A stretch of 64,000 bases of DNA from Cellvibrio sp. KY-GH-1 (GCF_008806975.1 NZ_CP031728.1:2480001-2544000); one strand, 5' to 3'. Shown: positions 43,030 through 53,194, numbered from the stretch's first letter. A program made the numbers and translations. The notes: a model not told the origin generated them from the letters alone.

Positions 43030-44730
43030 TTAGAACCGATTAAAGAAGTTCCATGCTCCAGAGCTGTAGAATGACGGCTGCGAATGCCCACCGTTGAACG
43101 AACACCAGACAACAGGTTTACCTACTGCACAGTTTTGATACTCCACGCAAGGCGATGGCTGCACAGGCACAGTCGTGTTAGAGCAACCGTTAGCTTTGAG
43201 ATAAGCATCGCGTGCTTGAGCACCAGAGCTTTGGCTTACCACTGTGTCGTTATTGCCGTGCGCAATCCAGGCCGCCGTCGCTGAGCCGCTATCCACATGA
43301 GGCGTCAAGAAGGCACCGGATACAGGCGCGATAGCACGGAAGGTAGTTGGCAACTCGCGGCCTACTGCAAATGACATCATGCCACCGTAACTCCAACCGG
43401 TAGAGAAGATACGGCTTTCGTCGATACACAAGGATGATTTCAGCTGGGTTAGCATCGACTTCAAGAAAGCAATGTCGCGGCCGTTTTCATTCGTCCAACC
43501 GTCAGTACCGGCGGCACGATCAGGCGCCACGAAAATCGCAGTGTTGTTAGAGAGGCTTTTCATACCGTAGTAGCCTTGACCCACAACATCATTCGCACTA
43601 CCACCACGCCAGTGCCAACCGAAGACCAACTTGTAGGGATTGTTCTGGTTGTAGTTGCTCGGGATATCCAACACGTATTCGCGGTTCAAACCGTTAACGC
43701 TAATGGTACGACGGCCATTGGTTAATTTAGCCGGTGCACCACAGCCAGCAGAGCCGGCACCAGTCGACGAACTGCTAGAGACCGAAGATCTGCTCGACGC
43801 GACCGAACTGCTTGAACGTGGCTCGCCAGTGACGCTACCGAAATTGATGTAGCCTTCGCAATGCAACCATTCGCTGGGCGCACCGCCACCGCAACGGTTA
43901 TTACCCCAAGCGCCAGTGTTTTCTGTCTGCTCTTCTGCTTGACGGGTTACGCCATTAACGTTGACATAATCGATACGCACATCGGCATTGCCGCCATCAT
44001 CATTGGCAAAGGTCACAACCACGTCGCCTAACAGAGCCGTTTCTACCGTGTAGTTGGTCATGACGGTGCTCAGCGTCCAGGACTGTACTTCAGTACCACC
44101 TACGCTGAGCGTGATGGATTCGGTCGCTGTTGTGCCAAGAGCACGCACGGTAATCGCGTTACGAGCACCGGTCGGAACAGATGATGCAGCCAGCGATGAA
44201 GCGGGGCGCGACGATGAACTTAATGCAACCGATGAACTCATTCGTGATGAAGACACAACGGCAGCTGACGAACTTGAACGCACAGAACTTACCGGTGAAC
44301 TACTTGCAACAGAACTTACGGGAGCCGCTGAACAGAGGGTTCCATTAATTTGCGGACGCTCGGCCGTATTGCCGTTTTTAGTACCCTGAAAACCAAACGA
44401 AACCGATTGCCCCGCTGCAATGCTGCCGTTCCAACTCATGTTAGTTGCGGTGTACGGGTTGCTACCTGTTACATTGGCATTCCAACTATTGGTTACGCGG
44501 TTGTTAGGGTATTGCCAATTCACACTCCAATTATTGACGGTGGCGTTGGTGTCATTTTTTATAATAATGCTGGCAACAAAACCATTGCTCCATTCGTTAT
44601 CAATTTGATAAGTACAAGCAGCCGATGCCGTTTGTGCCAGCACGGCAAGCGCAGCACCCATCGCAAAATTTAGTAATGGTTGTTCACTTTTTTTCAACCG
44701 CTGCGGACCGCGGCAATTTAATAAGTTCAT
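43030..44730 (-). CDS. CBM2-CBM60-CE1 feruloyl esterase, secreted
   Basis: Domains in order: signal peptide (to about residue 37); CBM2 (about 38-135, ACTYQIDNEWSNGFVASI...NMSWNGSIAAGQSVSFGFQG); serine linker; CBM60 (about 192-300, ITVRALGTTATESITL...VDYVNVNGVTRQAEEQ); linker; CE1/LpqC-type alpha/beta-hydrolase (about 325-566) with Ser in TGWSYGGMM, an acidic residue in AHGNNDTV and His in FNGGHSQPSF. This arrangement resembles Cellvibrio feruloyl esterases, which release ferulic acid from arabinoxylan. It is the last gene of a four-enzyme xylan cluster. Substrate could also be acetyl groups, but the CE1-type core favours feruloyl. Confidence 0.88.
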   Translation of the reverse strand: MNLLNCRGPQRLKKSEQPLLNFAMGAALAVLAQTASAACTYQIDNEWSNGFVASIIIKNDTNATVNNWSVNWQYPNNRVTNSWNANVTGSNPYTATNMSWNGSIAAGQSVSFGFQGTKNGNTAERPQINGTLCSAAPVSSVASSSPVSSVRSSSSAAVVSSSRMSSSVALSSSSRPASSLAASSVPTGARNAITVRALGTTATESITLSVGGTEVQSWTLSTVMTNYTVETALLGDVVVTFANDDGGNADVRIDYVNVNGVTRQAEEQTENTGAWGNNRCGGGAPSEWLHCEGYINFGSVTGEPRSSSSVASSRSSVSSSSSTGAGSAGCGAPAKLTNGRRTISVNGLNREYVLDIPSNYNQNNPYKLVFGWHWRGGSANDVVGQGYYGMKSLSNNTAIFVAPDRAAGTDGWTNENGRDIAFLKSMLTQLKSSLCIDESRIFSTGWSYGGMMSFAVGRELPTTFRAIAPVSGAFLTPHVDSGSATAAWIAHGNNDTVVSQSSGAQARDAYLKANGCSNTTVPVQPSPCVEYQNCAVGKPVVWCSFNGGHSQPSFYSSGAWNFFNRF

Positions 44731-44892
44731 CGTTTTTCTCCTTAACAGGGGACATTAAACAATCGCGACAGCGAGAAAATGATCGCGATACCGAATTTGG
44801 GGTTAGCTGACGATAGTTATTTTTTTATTGTTATTCTTATTCGTTGACGAGCACAAACAAGTAACAAACTCGTCGGTTGGTGAAGGTCAAAT

Positions 44893-44919
44893 CCCCGCTT
44901 TGGATCTACCAAAGCGGGG
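44893..44919 (-). terminator. Hairpin after the GH62 gene
   Basis: CCCCGCTTTGG and CCAAAGCGGGG (11 perfect pairs, 5-base loop) start 27 bases after the GH62 stop on the minus strand; ATTT follows. It may attenuate read-through into the feruloyl esterase gene. Confidence 0.7.
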
Positions 44920-44945
44920 AAGTAACGAGTGGCTAGCCGCGAAAA

Positions 44946-46934
44946 TTATTTCTTCAGGCGCAACAAACCAAGTTTGTAAGGAATGGTGTTGTAATTACCG
45001 TCCGGGCTTGGACCTGCTTCACCTTGATACAAGAACTCTAAATTACAAGGATCAACAGTCAGACGTTCGTCGTAACCAGAACGAATCAATTCACCATGGC
45101 TAATACCGTTAGCCCATTTACCGGTTGGCCACTCCACGTTGCGATTACCGGCAAACGGATTCGCATCGGTATCCGCCAGCGCTGTCCATGGGCCATCCAA
45201 ACTGGTTGAGGTCCATGAGCGGAACATGCGCGGACCACTTGGCCATGCTTCAACCATTAATAAATATTTATTTTGTCCATCGAGTTTGTACACATTCGGT
45301 GCTTCAAATAAATATTGGTTGCCGTTGCCGCGATGATCTTCCATCACAATTGAATAACCGGAGAAGTTGGGGAAATTGCCAATGGTGGTTTTAGACATGT
45401 AGAGCACACCGTCATCGCGCGAGAAGTACAAATAACAATGCGTGCTGTTACAAATTACCCAAAAATCCAACGCGCCAGATGGCTCACCTTGCAGCAATTT
45501 CTTTTTCGCAGTCCAGTTCGGCTTACTGATATCGTCGGTAGTTGAATAGGCACCAGCCCACTGGGTAATCAAATACCATTTGTTATGTGGACGGAAGTAA
45601 AACACCTGTGGCGCAACGCTATTACCTACGGTAGTACCGTTCATAGAAACATGCGGCGCTGCTTGAGCGTTATTCCAATCGGTGAAACTGGTGTACATGG
45701 ATTTGTAAGCGGTATCGTAGTAGGTCGCGTACACATGATAGGTACCGTTGTATTTCACCACTGACGGATCTTTAATGGATTTCCAGTTTGCATTTTTTGG
45801 GCTGATCAACGGCCCGGTAGAAACCCATTGCAAAGGAGCTTTTAAATCACACACTTGACCCGAGCTGCTAGCACTCGAACTACTGGAACTGCTAGATACT
45901 TGGGTAACTTGTCCACCGATGGAAAAATCATCCGCGTAATAGCTGATACTGGTGTCAGTTGCTTCGATAATAAAATGCTGGAAGCCAGTGGTGCCCAGTT
46001 GCGTGTAGTAGCCTTGCAACAAACGCCACTCGGTCGATGAAGCAGTCACAGTAGCAACGCGAGTGTATTCGTTATAGGTAGACGTATCAGAATCTTCCAA
46101 ACGTTTTGCAGTGAGGCTAACTACCGAGTCTGGTGTGCCCGGTGCAAGTTTCACCCACACAGCAACATCGTATTCATTGCCATTGGTGAGCGAACCTACG
46201 TTAAAGGTAATTCCGTTCCATGCAGCAGTACGCCCGGTAATTAACGCACTCGCAGATCCACTACGTTTATCCGTCGTAGAACGAGTTACCGTACCTGCCG
46301 TAGTACTCCAATTTGTTAAACCACTTTCAACTCCGCCATTTTGCGCAAAATTATTTGCCGGAACTGAATAGCCACTCGATGAAACCGCAACACTGCTCGC
46401 GCGTGAACTTGTTGCAGGGCTTGAGCTGGGTGCAACACTGGAACGCGGTGCTGAACTGGGTACAACACTGGAACGCGGCGCTGAACTGGGAGCAACGCTT
46501 GAGCGTGCAGCGGAACTTGCCACGACACTACCACCACACACGCTACCATTGACTACCGGGCGCTCAGCAGAAATTCCGCCTTTGGTTCCTTGAAAACCAA
46601 ACGACACCGATTGGCCAACGGCAATACTACCGTTCCAGGACATATTGGTTGCGGTATACGGATTGCTACCGCTGAAATTGGCATTCCAGCCGCTGGTCAT
46701 ACGATCCGCGCTGTATTGCCAATTAACACTCCAATTATTTATCGCTGCACTTGTGTCGTTTTTAATAGTGATGCTGGCGGTAAAACCGTTAGACCACTCA
46801 CTATCAATGGTGTAAGTACAGGCAGCAGATGCCATTTGATTAAAACCAAGCAGGCCTGCACCCAAGCCAATTACCAGGCAACTTTTTTGCAAAAATTGCG
46901 GCAGGTATTTGGCGGAGTATTTTTGCTTATTCAT
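44946..46934 (-). CDS. CBM2-CBM4/9/22-like-GH62 arabinofuranosidase, secreted
   Basis: Signal peptide, CBM2 (about 38-135), serine linker, a beta-sandwich module (about 193-345, NNFAQNGGVESGLTNW...WVKLAPGTPDSVVSLT) of the CBM4/9/22 type, a second linker, then GH62 (about 362-662). GH62 hallmarks are KDPSVVKYNGTYHVYATY, QVFYFRPHNKWYLITQW, LDFWVICNSTHCYLYF and YLFEAPNVYKLDG, containing the catalytic Asp/Glu set. It removes arabinose side chains from arabinoxylan. The middle module is almost the same as the one in the GH10 enzyme two genes upstream, indicating recent module duplication. Confidence 0.9.
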   Translation of the reverse strand: MNKQKYSAKYLPQFLQKSCLVIGLGAGLLGFNQMASAACTYTIDSEWSNGFTASITIKNDTSAAINNWSVNWQYSADRMTSGWNANFSGSNPYTATNMSWNGSIAVGQSVSFGFQGTKGGISAERPVVNGSVCGGSVVASSAARSSVAPSSAPRSSVVPSSAPRSSVAPSSSPATSSRASSVAVSSSGYSVPANNFAQNGGVESGLTNWSTTAGTVTRSTTDKRSGSASALITGRTAAWNGITFNVGSLTNGNEYDVAVWVKLAPGTPDSVVSLTAKRLEDSDTSTYNEYTRVATVTASSTEWRLLQGYYTQLGTTGFQHFIIEATDTSISYYADDFSIGGQVTQVSSSSSSSSASSSGQVCDLKAPLQWVSTGPLISPKNANWKSIKDPSVVKYNGTYHVYATYYDTAYKSMYTSFTDWNNAQAAPHVSMNGTTVGNSVAPQVFYFRPHNKWYLITQWAGAYSTTDDISKPNWTAKKKLLQGEPSGALDFWVICNSTHCYLYFSRDDGVLYMSKTTIGNFPNFSGYSIVMEDHRGNGNQYLFEAPNVYKLDGQNKYLLMVEAWPSGPRMFRSWTSTSLDGPWTALADTDANPFAGNRNVEWPTGKWANGISHGELIRSGYDERLTVDPCNLEFLYQGEAGPSPDGNYNTIPYKLGLLRLKK

Positions 46935-47007
46935 ACTTTTCTCCGTAGTTAATAGAGTTCGCTAGAGTTTATAAAACTTGTTGTTTTGTTGACCGAGCCG
47001 ATAATCT

Positions 47008-49068
47008 TTAGGGATTAATTCGATAGTAATCAAAGTCCACATAACCACCGGTGGACTGGGTGGCGTAGTTAAACAGCGCAAAGCGATACCCCATAAAATG
47101 CTTGAGGTCGTAAGTCATGCGCAGGGTGTTACCAATTACCGTCCAATTATTGCCATCCAGGCTGTAATAAAATTTCGCTTGATCCGTTTGATTAAGGAAA
47201 TTCATATCGATGCGGAAATACACGCGGTCCTGGAACAAACCTATGCGCGTAATTTCTTGTGGTGTGCCGGACGTGGTATCCACCATCACAATGGATTTGT
47301 TGCCGTTGGATTTATTCACGCCGACAAAGCCGTAACGCGATTGCAATGCGCCCAAACCGGCGTAGTCACCGTCTTTCATGGCCGCGGTTTCAATCGCTAT
47401 GCGTGCAGACGATTGCGGACCAAAGGTGCGTTGGGTGAGAGAGTTGCGCGCAACTTCAAAATTACTGGCAGTGCGTTTGTTGGTGAGCCGCATAAAGCCG
47501 GGGCGAGCCAGTAGTGACCAGGCTGAATTATCCGGGTTGTGGTTCCATTGCCATTGCAGTGGCAATACAGAAGAACCCTGTGCACCTTGATTAAATTCAT
47601 CGCTTGTTACTATTCCACCGAGGCCTTTGTTTTCTACCGTGAAGCCCAATTTTTGCGGAACCTTGCCACCCACTCCCATTACCGGCCAACCGTCTTGCCA
47701 GCTCACCGGAACCAAATAGGGAATGCGGCCCACTGCGCCGGAATCGCGGAACAAATAGGCATACCAGTTACCTGTTGGGGTATCGATTAAACCACCTTGC
47801 GCTACACCTTGGTCTTGCAAGGCCACACGACCTTCATAAGGCCCAGTTAAATTGCTCGCGCGATAAATTAATTGCGTGCGTGATTTTCCGGATGGCCAGG
47901 TAATTAACGAAACGTAATAGCGGCCATTGATTTTTTGCAGGTGGGTACCTTCAGGGCGCACAATAAAATCGGTACCGGCTACCGCCGAGGATTTAGGAAT
48001 TATCGTTTGGTTTAATCCACCGGACTTAATCGCAGAGGCATCTGCCGTCAGTTCGATAATTTTTATATCATCGATACCATAGGCCAAAAAGGCGCGACCA
48101 TTTTCAAAGAACAGCGAGCAATCGTGATACAGGCCATTTAAAGCAGACACAGTCCAGGGGCCCTGTTCAATATTGGTGGTTTTGTAAATGTAGGTTTTGT
48201 TAGTGGTGTAGGAAAAAGTACTCACGTAAAAAATTCCATCCACGTAGCGAATGCTGCTCGCCCAGGAACCTTTGCCGTAAGCATTTTGCCCACTTTCCAA
48301 ATTCAATGCGCTGGTGCTGCCCAGCGTGTTGTAGGCGTAATTCACCAATGTCCAATTCAACAGATCGGTAGATTTCATAATCGGAACGCCGGGGTTCATG
48401 TGCATGGTGGTACTGCTCATGTAATAGGTGTTGCCGACACGAATGACCGAAGGATCGGGCACATCTGCCCAAATATTGGGATTGCTCGCTTCAATTAAAC
48501 TCACTGCCGAGGATGAGCTACTACTTTTTGATGAAGCCACCAGACTGCTGGAAGATTTTGAACTAACTGGCGCAACAGAGGATGCAACGAGAGATGAAAC
48601 TGAAGATCGTACAGATGAAACAGCAGCAGATGAAATCGGTGTAGAAGAGCGAGCAGAAGAAGCCGGCGTTACATTGCCGCAGGGCGCTCCATTGAGCACA
48701 GGAACTTCTGCATTTGCCGCACCCTTGGTGCCCTGAAAACCAAATTCAACAGTTTGGCTCGGTTGAATGCTGGCGTTCCAACTTAAATTTGTTGCTGAAT
48801 ACGGATTACTGCCTGAAACATTGGCATTCCAACTATTGCTGATGCGATTGTCGCTTGCATATTGCCAATTTACTGCCCAGCCGTTAATCGCCGTACTGGT
48901 AGTGTTGGTAATTTTTATCGCTGCCGTAAAGCCATTAGACCATTGATTGGTAACCTGGTACTGGCAACCGGCATTCACATTCCATGCAACGGCGAATGCG
49001 AGACAGCCACTGGACATTTTTACGAGCCGAGCGAAAGCGCGAGCGCGTGTCTTATGGTAAGAGCGCAT
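47008..49068 (-). CDS. CBM2-GH43 beta-xylosidase/arabinofuranosidase with C-terminal beta-sandwich, secreted
   Basis: Signal peptide, CBM2 (about 34-135, [17 protein letters not shown]), serine linker, then a GH43 five-bladed propeller (about 192-490) with the catalytic base in [16 protein letters not shown] and the general acid in [19 protein letters not shown]. The C-terminal domain (about 495-686, [20 protein letters not shown]...[28 protein letters not shown]) is the concanavalin-like sandwich typical of GH43 enzymes of this subgroup. It should cut xylo-oligosaccharides or arabinose decorations; the exact specificity cannot be read. Located 74 bases upstream of the GH62 gene. Confidence 0.9.
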   Translation of the reverse strand: MRSYHKTRARAFARLVKMSSGCLAFAVAWNVNAGCQYQVTNQWSNGFTAAIKITNTTSTAINGWAVNWQYASDNRISNSWNANVSGSNPYSATNLSWNASIQPSQTVEFGFQGTKGAANAEVPVLNGAPCGNVTPASSARSSTPISSAAVSSVRSSVSSLVASSVAPVSSKSSSSLVASSKSSSSSSAVSLIEASNPNIWADVPDPSVIRVGNTYYMSSTTMHMNPGVPIMKSTDLLNWTLVNYAYNTLGSTSALNLESGQNAYGKGSWASSIRYVDGIFYVSTFSYTTNKTYIYKTTNIEQGPWTVSALNGLYHDCSLFFENGRAFLAYGIDDIKIIELTADASAIKSGGLNQTIIPKSSAVAGTDFIVRPEGTHLQKINGRYYVSLITWPSGKSRTQLIYRASNLTGPYEGRVALQDQGVAQGGLIDTPTGNWYAYLFRDSGAVGRIPYLVPVSWQDGWPVMGVGGKVPQKLGFTVENKGLGGIVTSDEFNQGAQGSSVLPLQWQWNHNPDNSAWSLLARPGFMRLTNKRTASNFEVARNSLTQRTFGPQSSARIAIETAAMKDGDYAGLGALQSRYGFVGVNKSNGNKSIVMVDTTSGTPQEITRIGLFQDRVYFRIDMNFLNQTDQAKFYYSLDGNNWTVIGNTLRMTYDLKHFMGYRFALFNYATQSTGGYVDFDYYRINP

Positions 49069-49118
49069 GGGAATTCTCCCTATTTTTTATTAAGGTGGGG
49101 TGTGTTTGACTTTTTTGT

Positions 49119-49150
49119 ACGACTCATAAAAATCCATTTTTATGAGCCGT
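49119..49150 (-). terminator. Hairpin after the GH10 gene
   Basis: Arms ACGACTCATAAAAAT and ATTTTTATGAGCCGT (one G-U pair) with a 2-base loop, 19 bases after the GH10 stop on the minus strand, followed by GTACAAAAAAG. It lies between GH10 and GH43, so it may terminate partially. Confidence 0.65.
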
Positions 49151-49168
49151 ATTGAATGCTACTGCGTA

Positions 49169-51067
49169 CTACTTTTTAATGTAGTTATTCAGCAACCAGG
49201 TCATGGCGGGGCGCGGAGTGCCGCTATCGGTCATCAGGCCCGAACCTTCGATCCAGGTTCTGCCATTGACATAACCCCAAATGGTGATGCCTTTAACGTG
49301 TGGGTGATCCCAGAACACTGGGAAGTGCGCCTGGAAGTTTTGCAACTGCACTTGATCATTGGTATCGCCAATATCGTATTCAGAAATATAGATGGGCACA
49401 CCCAACTGATTCCAGATATTGTCAATTGCGGTTTTAACAGCAGCACCGGTCATACCTTTCAATTCGTGCGATTGCAAACCGACTGCATCAATATAACCGC
49501 CCTGTGCGAGAGGCTTGGCCAGTGCAATAAATTCATTGTGCTGCCAACGGATATTGTTGTAATCGTTCAGAATCAAAATTGAATTCGGGCAGTATTGACG
49601 AGCCAATTGGAATACGCGTTGAATCCAGTTGTTACCAAACGCTTTTTGCGCGTAACCCGCTGGTTGGTGTCCAGCAACCGCTTCGTTCACTACGTCGATC
49701 ATCGCCGTGTCCGGATAGCGGGTGCAGTAATCGCGAATCCACTCTTCGATCTCTGCTGCAGTCTCGGTTGCACTCAGGTTGTTAATCCAGGATGGTGATT
49801 GTGCACCCCACACAAAGGTGTGCGCTTTTACTGGAATACCATGTTGACGAGCGTAGGCGTAAATACGATCTACCGGTGCCCAGTTGTACACATCACGCGT
49901 ACCTTCTACAGAGCCCCACTTGCCTTCGTTTTCGCCGGTGATTTGATTCCAGTAGTTAGCGAAATCTGATCTCACTGCGCCAGAAGTAGTGATGTTACCG
50001 ATGAATTTTTTGGTAGACGCGGCGCTGCTAGAGCTGCGTGAGCTGCTGCTTGGTACTTGCGTCACTTGACCGCCAATCGCGAAATCATCGGCGTAGTAGC
50101 TGACGGTAGTATCAGTCGCTTCGATGATGAAGTTTTGGAAAGCCGTTGATCCCGATTGAGTGTAATAGCCTTCCAGCAAACGCCATTCATTCGCTGATGC
50201 AGTTACAGTCGCAACACGCGTGTATTCGTTGTAGGTAGAGGTATCGCTATCGTCTACGCGCTTACCGGTCAGGGTCAGTACGCTGTCAGGAGTACCCGGT
50301 GCCAATTTCACCCACACATTAACTTCGTATTGGTTGCCATTGGTGAGCGTGCCTACATTAAAGGTCAACCCATTCCACGCCGCAGTACGGCCGGTAATTA
50401 ATGCACTTGCGCTACCGCTGTGCTTATCAGCCGTTGAACGGGTAACGGTGCCTGCGGTAGTTCCCCAGTTGGTCAAGCCAGATTCAACCCCACCGTTTTG
50501 GGCAAAGTTGTTCGCCGGCACAGAGAAGCTGGATGCCGATGAAGAAGTCGCTGGTGCGCTGGAACGTGAACTGCTGGTAGCCGGAGTAGAACTGGGCGCA
50601 GCGCTTGAGCGACTGGAAGAAGTCACTGCAACGCTTGAACGTGAAGACGATGTCGCTGGTGCGGCGCCACACAGGGTGCCGTTAACCACTGGGCGCTCTA
50701 CAGTGCCGCTGTTGGTGTTGCCCTGGAAACCGAACGAAATGGATTGGCCCGGCGCGATGCTGCCATTCCAACCCAAATTGGTTGCAGTATATGGATTGCT
50801 ACCCGTGAAGTTTGCGTTCCAACCATTGGTCATACGGTTGCTGGCGTACTGCCAATTTACGCTCCAGTTACTTACCGCCGCCGCTGTGTCATTTTTTACG
50901 GTAATGCTCGCAACAAAACCGCTACCCCATTGATTATCAATATTGTAGGTACAAGCGGCGTTTGCAGCCTGTGATGCAATCGCCAGTGCCGCGCTTACCG
51001 CGACAAAGCTGCAACTGCGTTTAAAGACTCCGCCACTGTTCCGGCTGGAATTGGTTGGGTGATTCAT
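49169..51067 (-). CDS. CBM2-CBM4/9/22-like-GH10 endo-xylanase, secreted
   Basis: Signal peptide (to about 37), CBM2 (38-135), serine linker, CBM4/9/22-like module (about 185-335), short linker, GH10 catalytic domain (about 350-632). The GH10 acid/base E462 is in IDVVNEAV and the nucleophile E563 in IYISEYDI; KAHTFVWGAQSPSW is the substrate-binding strand. The catalytic domain is short (about 280 residues) compared with many GH10 enzymes. The enzyme cleaves the xylan backbone. First enzyme gene of the minus-strand xylan cluster, downstream of the membrane-bound AraC regulator; its leader contains a terminator-like hairpin. Confidence 0.92.
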   Translation of the reverse strand: MNHPTNSSRNSGGVFKRSCSFVAVSAALAIASQAANAACTYNIDNQWGSGFVASITVKNDTAAAVSNWSVNWQYASNRMTNGWNANFTGSNPYTATNLGWNGSIAPGQSISFGFQGNTNSGTVERPVVNGTLCGAAPATSSSRSSVAVTSSSRSSAAPSSTPATSSSRSSAPATSSSASSFSVPANNFAQNGGVESGLTNWGTTAGTVTRSTADKHSGSASALITGRTAAWNGLTFNVGTLTNGNQYEVNVWVKLAPGTPDSVLTLTGKRVDDSDTSTYNEYTRVATVTASANEWRLLEGYYTQSGSTAFQNFIIEATDTTVSYYADDFAIGGQVTQVPSSSSRSSSSAASTKKFIGNITTSGAVRSDFANYWNQITGENEGKWGSVEGTRDVYNWAPVDRIYAYARQHGIPVKAHTFVWGAQSPSWINNLSATETAAEIEEWIRDYCTRYPDTAMIDVVNEAVAGHQPAGYAQKAFGNNWIQRVFQLARQYCPNSILILNDYNNIRWQHNEFIALAKPLAQGGYIDAVGLQSHELKGMTGAAVKTAIDNIWNQLGVPIYISEYDIGDTNDQVQLQNFQAHFPVFWDHPHVKGITIWGYVNGRTWIEGSGLMTDSGTPRPAMTWLLNNYIKK

Positions 51068-51119
51068 GGTTTTTATCTCCGCTAGTGGTCATAAAATAAC
51101 TCGCGTTGCGCTGAAAAAT

Positions 51120-51139
51120 GCCCGGTCCAAAGACCGGGC
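51120..51139 (-). promoter_or_regulatory. Terminator-like hairpin in the GH10 leader, possible attenuator
   Basis: On the minus strand GCCCGGTC-TTTG-GACCGGGC is followed directly by ATTTTTCAG, the layout of an intrinsic terminator, yet it lies 53 bases before the GH10 start codon. The upstream AraC gene already has its own terminator at 51557-51591. Either the promoter is upstream and this is an attenuator, or the promoter is squeezed into the last 50 bases. Confidence 0.5.
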
Positions 51140-51556
51140 CAATTCAGGACTGACTACAGCCACACAGGGCGTGTGAACTGTTGATTTACAACGGGAGTTG
51201 TAACTGGGTGTGCTTCCCTCACTAAAACAACTGGATTAGTTTTTATATAAAGGACTTCTGATGTAATCGGGCGAGCGCTTTGAGAGCTTTAATCGCATTT
51301 ATTGTTATGGGTAGAGTTGCGAGCCCGCCGAACTTTGGAGAGAAATTCAGGGTTCGCACAAACCGGTGCAAAACTAACTAAATCCCAACGTAAAGATTTG
51401 TGTTTTTGAAAGGCTTTTTTGAAAACTGCAGAAAGTTGAAGAGTTTTTGTAATTAATTAAATGTTGCTTGACGCTTAAAAAAGCATACTGTGATGCGCAT
51501 CGCTTTTAATGATCAAACCAGTTCCACTGAACAGTTTAACCACTTTTTTACTGCTG

Positions 51557-51591
51557 AAAAAAAAGGCCGCAGCGAGCAGGATGCGACCTTT
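51557..51591 (-). terminator. Intrinsic terminator of the AraC-family gene
   Basis: On the minus strand AAAGGTCGCA and TGCGGCCTTT pair (one G-U) around a 10-base loop and are followed by a run of T (51564-51557). It lies 24 bases after the AraC stop codon. Confidence 0.8.
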
Positions 51592-51614
51592 GCGACTGTA
51601 CTGTTTTAGCTTAC

Positions 51615-52781
51615 TTATACAGGCTCGTCAGCGTGTGACTGAGTCAACGATTTAAACGTTTTTGGAGCGCAGCCATATTCTTGTTTAAATAATTTATTGA
51701 AATAGGTTACGTTGTTGTAACCCACGGAATAAGCAATTTCTGACACGTTGGCGTCTTCATTTTCTGCCAGCAAACGCGCCGCTTCCGTGAGCCGCAGTTT
51801 GTTCAAATAGCTGCTAAAGGTCAAACCAAGCTCTTCCTTTAACAAATCATTTATTTTTGTGCGGTTAATTCCCAAACTGGCGGCAGCCGCATCCAAACTC
51901 AGATCAGCACTTGCATACTCGGTCGCCATGTAACGTAACAAGGCACTCTTCTCTTTATCTTTCTGCGGCTCTATCGACAATTTTTTGTACGCGATTAACG
52001 GCTGATCTTGCTTAACTCGCGCACGCAATTCTGACGTCAAAACTTTGATGTAGCGACGAATAAGCACAACGCCGAAGACGATCCACAACAGCACACTAAT
52101 CCCGGCCACCGCATACAGATACCGGAAATCACGCCCCCCCAGTTTCACATCGGTCAATTTGACCCTTGACACTGTGTTAAGCGGACTTTGCAACGAATTG
52201 ACCCACGCAAAGCCCATCACCTTATCGCGTCGGTAACCGGTATCGCTAAATTCGAAACCATAGCGACCCAACCACCAGTGCGGAGTATCCAGATCGGCCA
52301 AATTAATACTGACATCCGCCCAATGGCTATCGCAAGAAAACGCAGTAGAGGAAACGCGACGCGACGCCATGTTGTTCAGATCGGTGACTTTCTCATCAAA
52401 ACTAAATAACACCAGCATCAATACATTTTTGGGGTCGCACTGGATTTTGAATTGGATATCGGAGTAGCGCGATAAATCCGCCTGAACGAAAGACTGAATT
52501 GCATCAACAAAATAAAGCGAATAATGGGTGTAAGGAAAGGGAGTGTTGGAATCAAGAAAGAATTCATACTCCACAGTCCCCACTTCATTTTTTACGGTCA
52601 GCCGGGTGTTCCCAACCGGTGTTTTTGGTTCCGTAGCCGACGCCCACAGCAAACTGGCATCACGTGCGGGAAACAGTGAAACACTCAAATGCGACTTTAC
52701 AAGCCCACCATAAACAAGCGCGAGGGTTAGCAGCACCAGTGCCAAAAACGCCAAGACTGCATTGCGATAAAACTTCAACAT
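51615..52781 (-). CDS. Membrane-anchored AraC-family regulator of the xylan cluster
   Basis: A transmembrane helix near the N-terminus (AVLAFLALVLLTLALVYGG) leads to a periplasmic beta-rich sensor of about 180 residues (containing YFVDAIQSFVQADLSRYSDIQF). A second helix (LYAVAGISVLLWIVFGVVLI) and a cytoplasmic linker lead to a C-terminal AraC double helix-turn-helix (LSLDAAAASLGINRTKINDLL and NVSEIAYSVGYNNVTYFNKLF). The topology suggests direct sensing of a periplasmic or envelope signal. Placed immediately upstream of the GH10-GH43-GH62-CE1 genes on the same strand, it is the likely local activator; this is inferred from position. Confidence 0.85.
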   Translation of the reverse strand: MLKFYRNAVLAFLALVLLTLALVYGGLVKSHLSVSLFPARDASLLWASATEPKTPVGNTRLTVKNEVGTVEYEFFLDSNTPFPYTHYSLYFVDAIQSFVQADLSRYSDIQFKIQCDPKNVLMLVLFSFDEKVTDLNNMASRRVSSTAFSCDSHWADVSINLADLDTPHWWLGRYGFEFSDTGYRRDKVMGFAWVNSLQSPLNTVSRVKLTDVKLGGRDFRYLYAVAGISVLLWIVFGVVLIRRYIKVLTSELRARVKQDQPLIAYKKLSIEPQKDKEKSALLRYMATEYASADLSLDAAAASLGINRTKINDLLKEELGLTFSSYLNKLRLTEAARLLAENEDANVSEIAYSVGYNNVTYFNKLFKQEYGCAPKTFKSLTQSHADEPV

Positions 52782-53194
52782 AGCTGATCAACCAAGCAGA
52801 TTCGTAGGTAATTGTTTTTTGCCGACTCTGGTTGAGATGCGCTCGCCTGCCTGGCAAGGTTGAACCACGGGAACCGCCGGAACGGTCATGACTATTAATG
52901 GTTGTGGTTGCTATCCGCATTATTCTCGTTATGGTTCGGATATTGCCCCCCTGAAAATGGCCCGCCCTTTTCGTGGGGTATGCTTATATCATGTCATACT
53001 GTAAGACATATCGGCAATGAGCCCATTTCACAGCCCGCAAGAATTTTTATTCATATAGGGCGCCAGGATGCGGCGACTAACCGGGTAAATCGTTTCGATA
53101 TCGCCGCTCAATCTGCTAATATGCGCGCCTTTTTTTCGTTTCCGGCCCGGTTTTCGGGCCTACACTTGAGCGTTAACGCAATCGGGCAAATGAT
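52782..53194. other. Divergent intergenic region between the AraC gene and purE
   Basis: Promoters of both genes should be here. No gene is seen. No canonical PurR box (ACGCAAACGTTTxCxT) was recognised. The 19-base near-palindrome at 52991-53009 is the only clear site. Confidence 0.45.
52991..53009. promoter_or_regulatory. 19-base near-palindrome between the AraC gene and purE
   Basis: ATGTCATAC-T-GTAAGACAT has one mismatch. Its reverse complement contains TGTCTTACAGTAT, 12 of 13 bases identical to the motif upstream of the GH3 gene. It lies about 185 bases before purE and 210 before the AraC start, so either gene could be the target. Confidence 0.42.

Larger units (their letters stand above)
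51068..51614. other. Upstream region of the GH10 gene
   Basis: About 550 bases with no gene. It holds the AraC terminator at its far end, the leader hairpin at 51120-51139 and, presumably, the GH10 promoter. The stretch 51230-51560 is AT-rich with short direct A/T tracts, but no specific operator was recognised. Confidence 0.5.
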
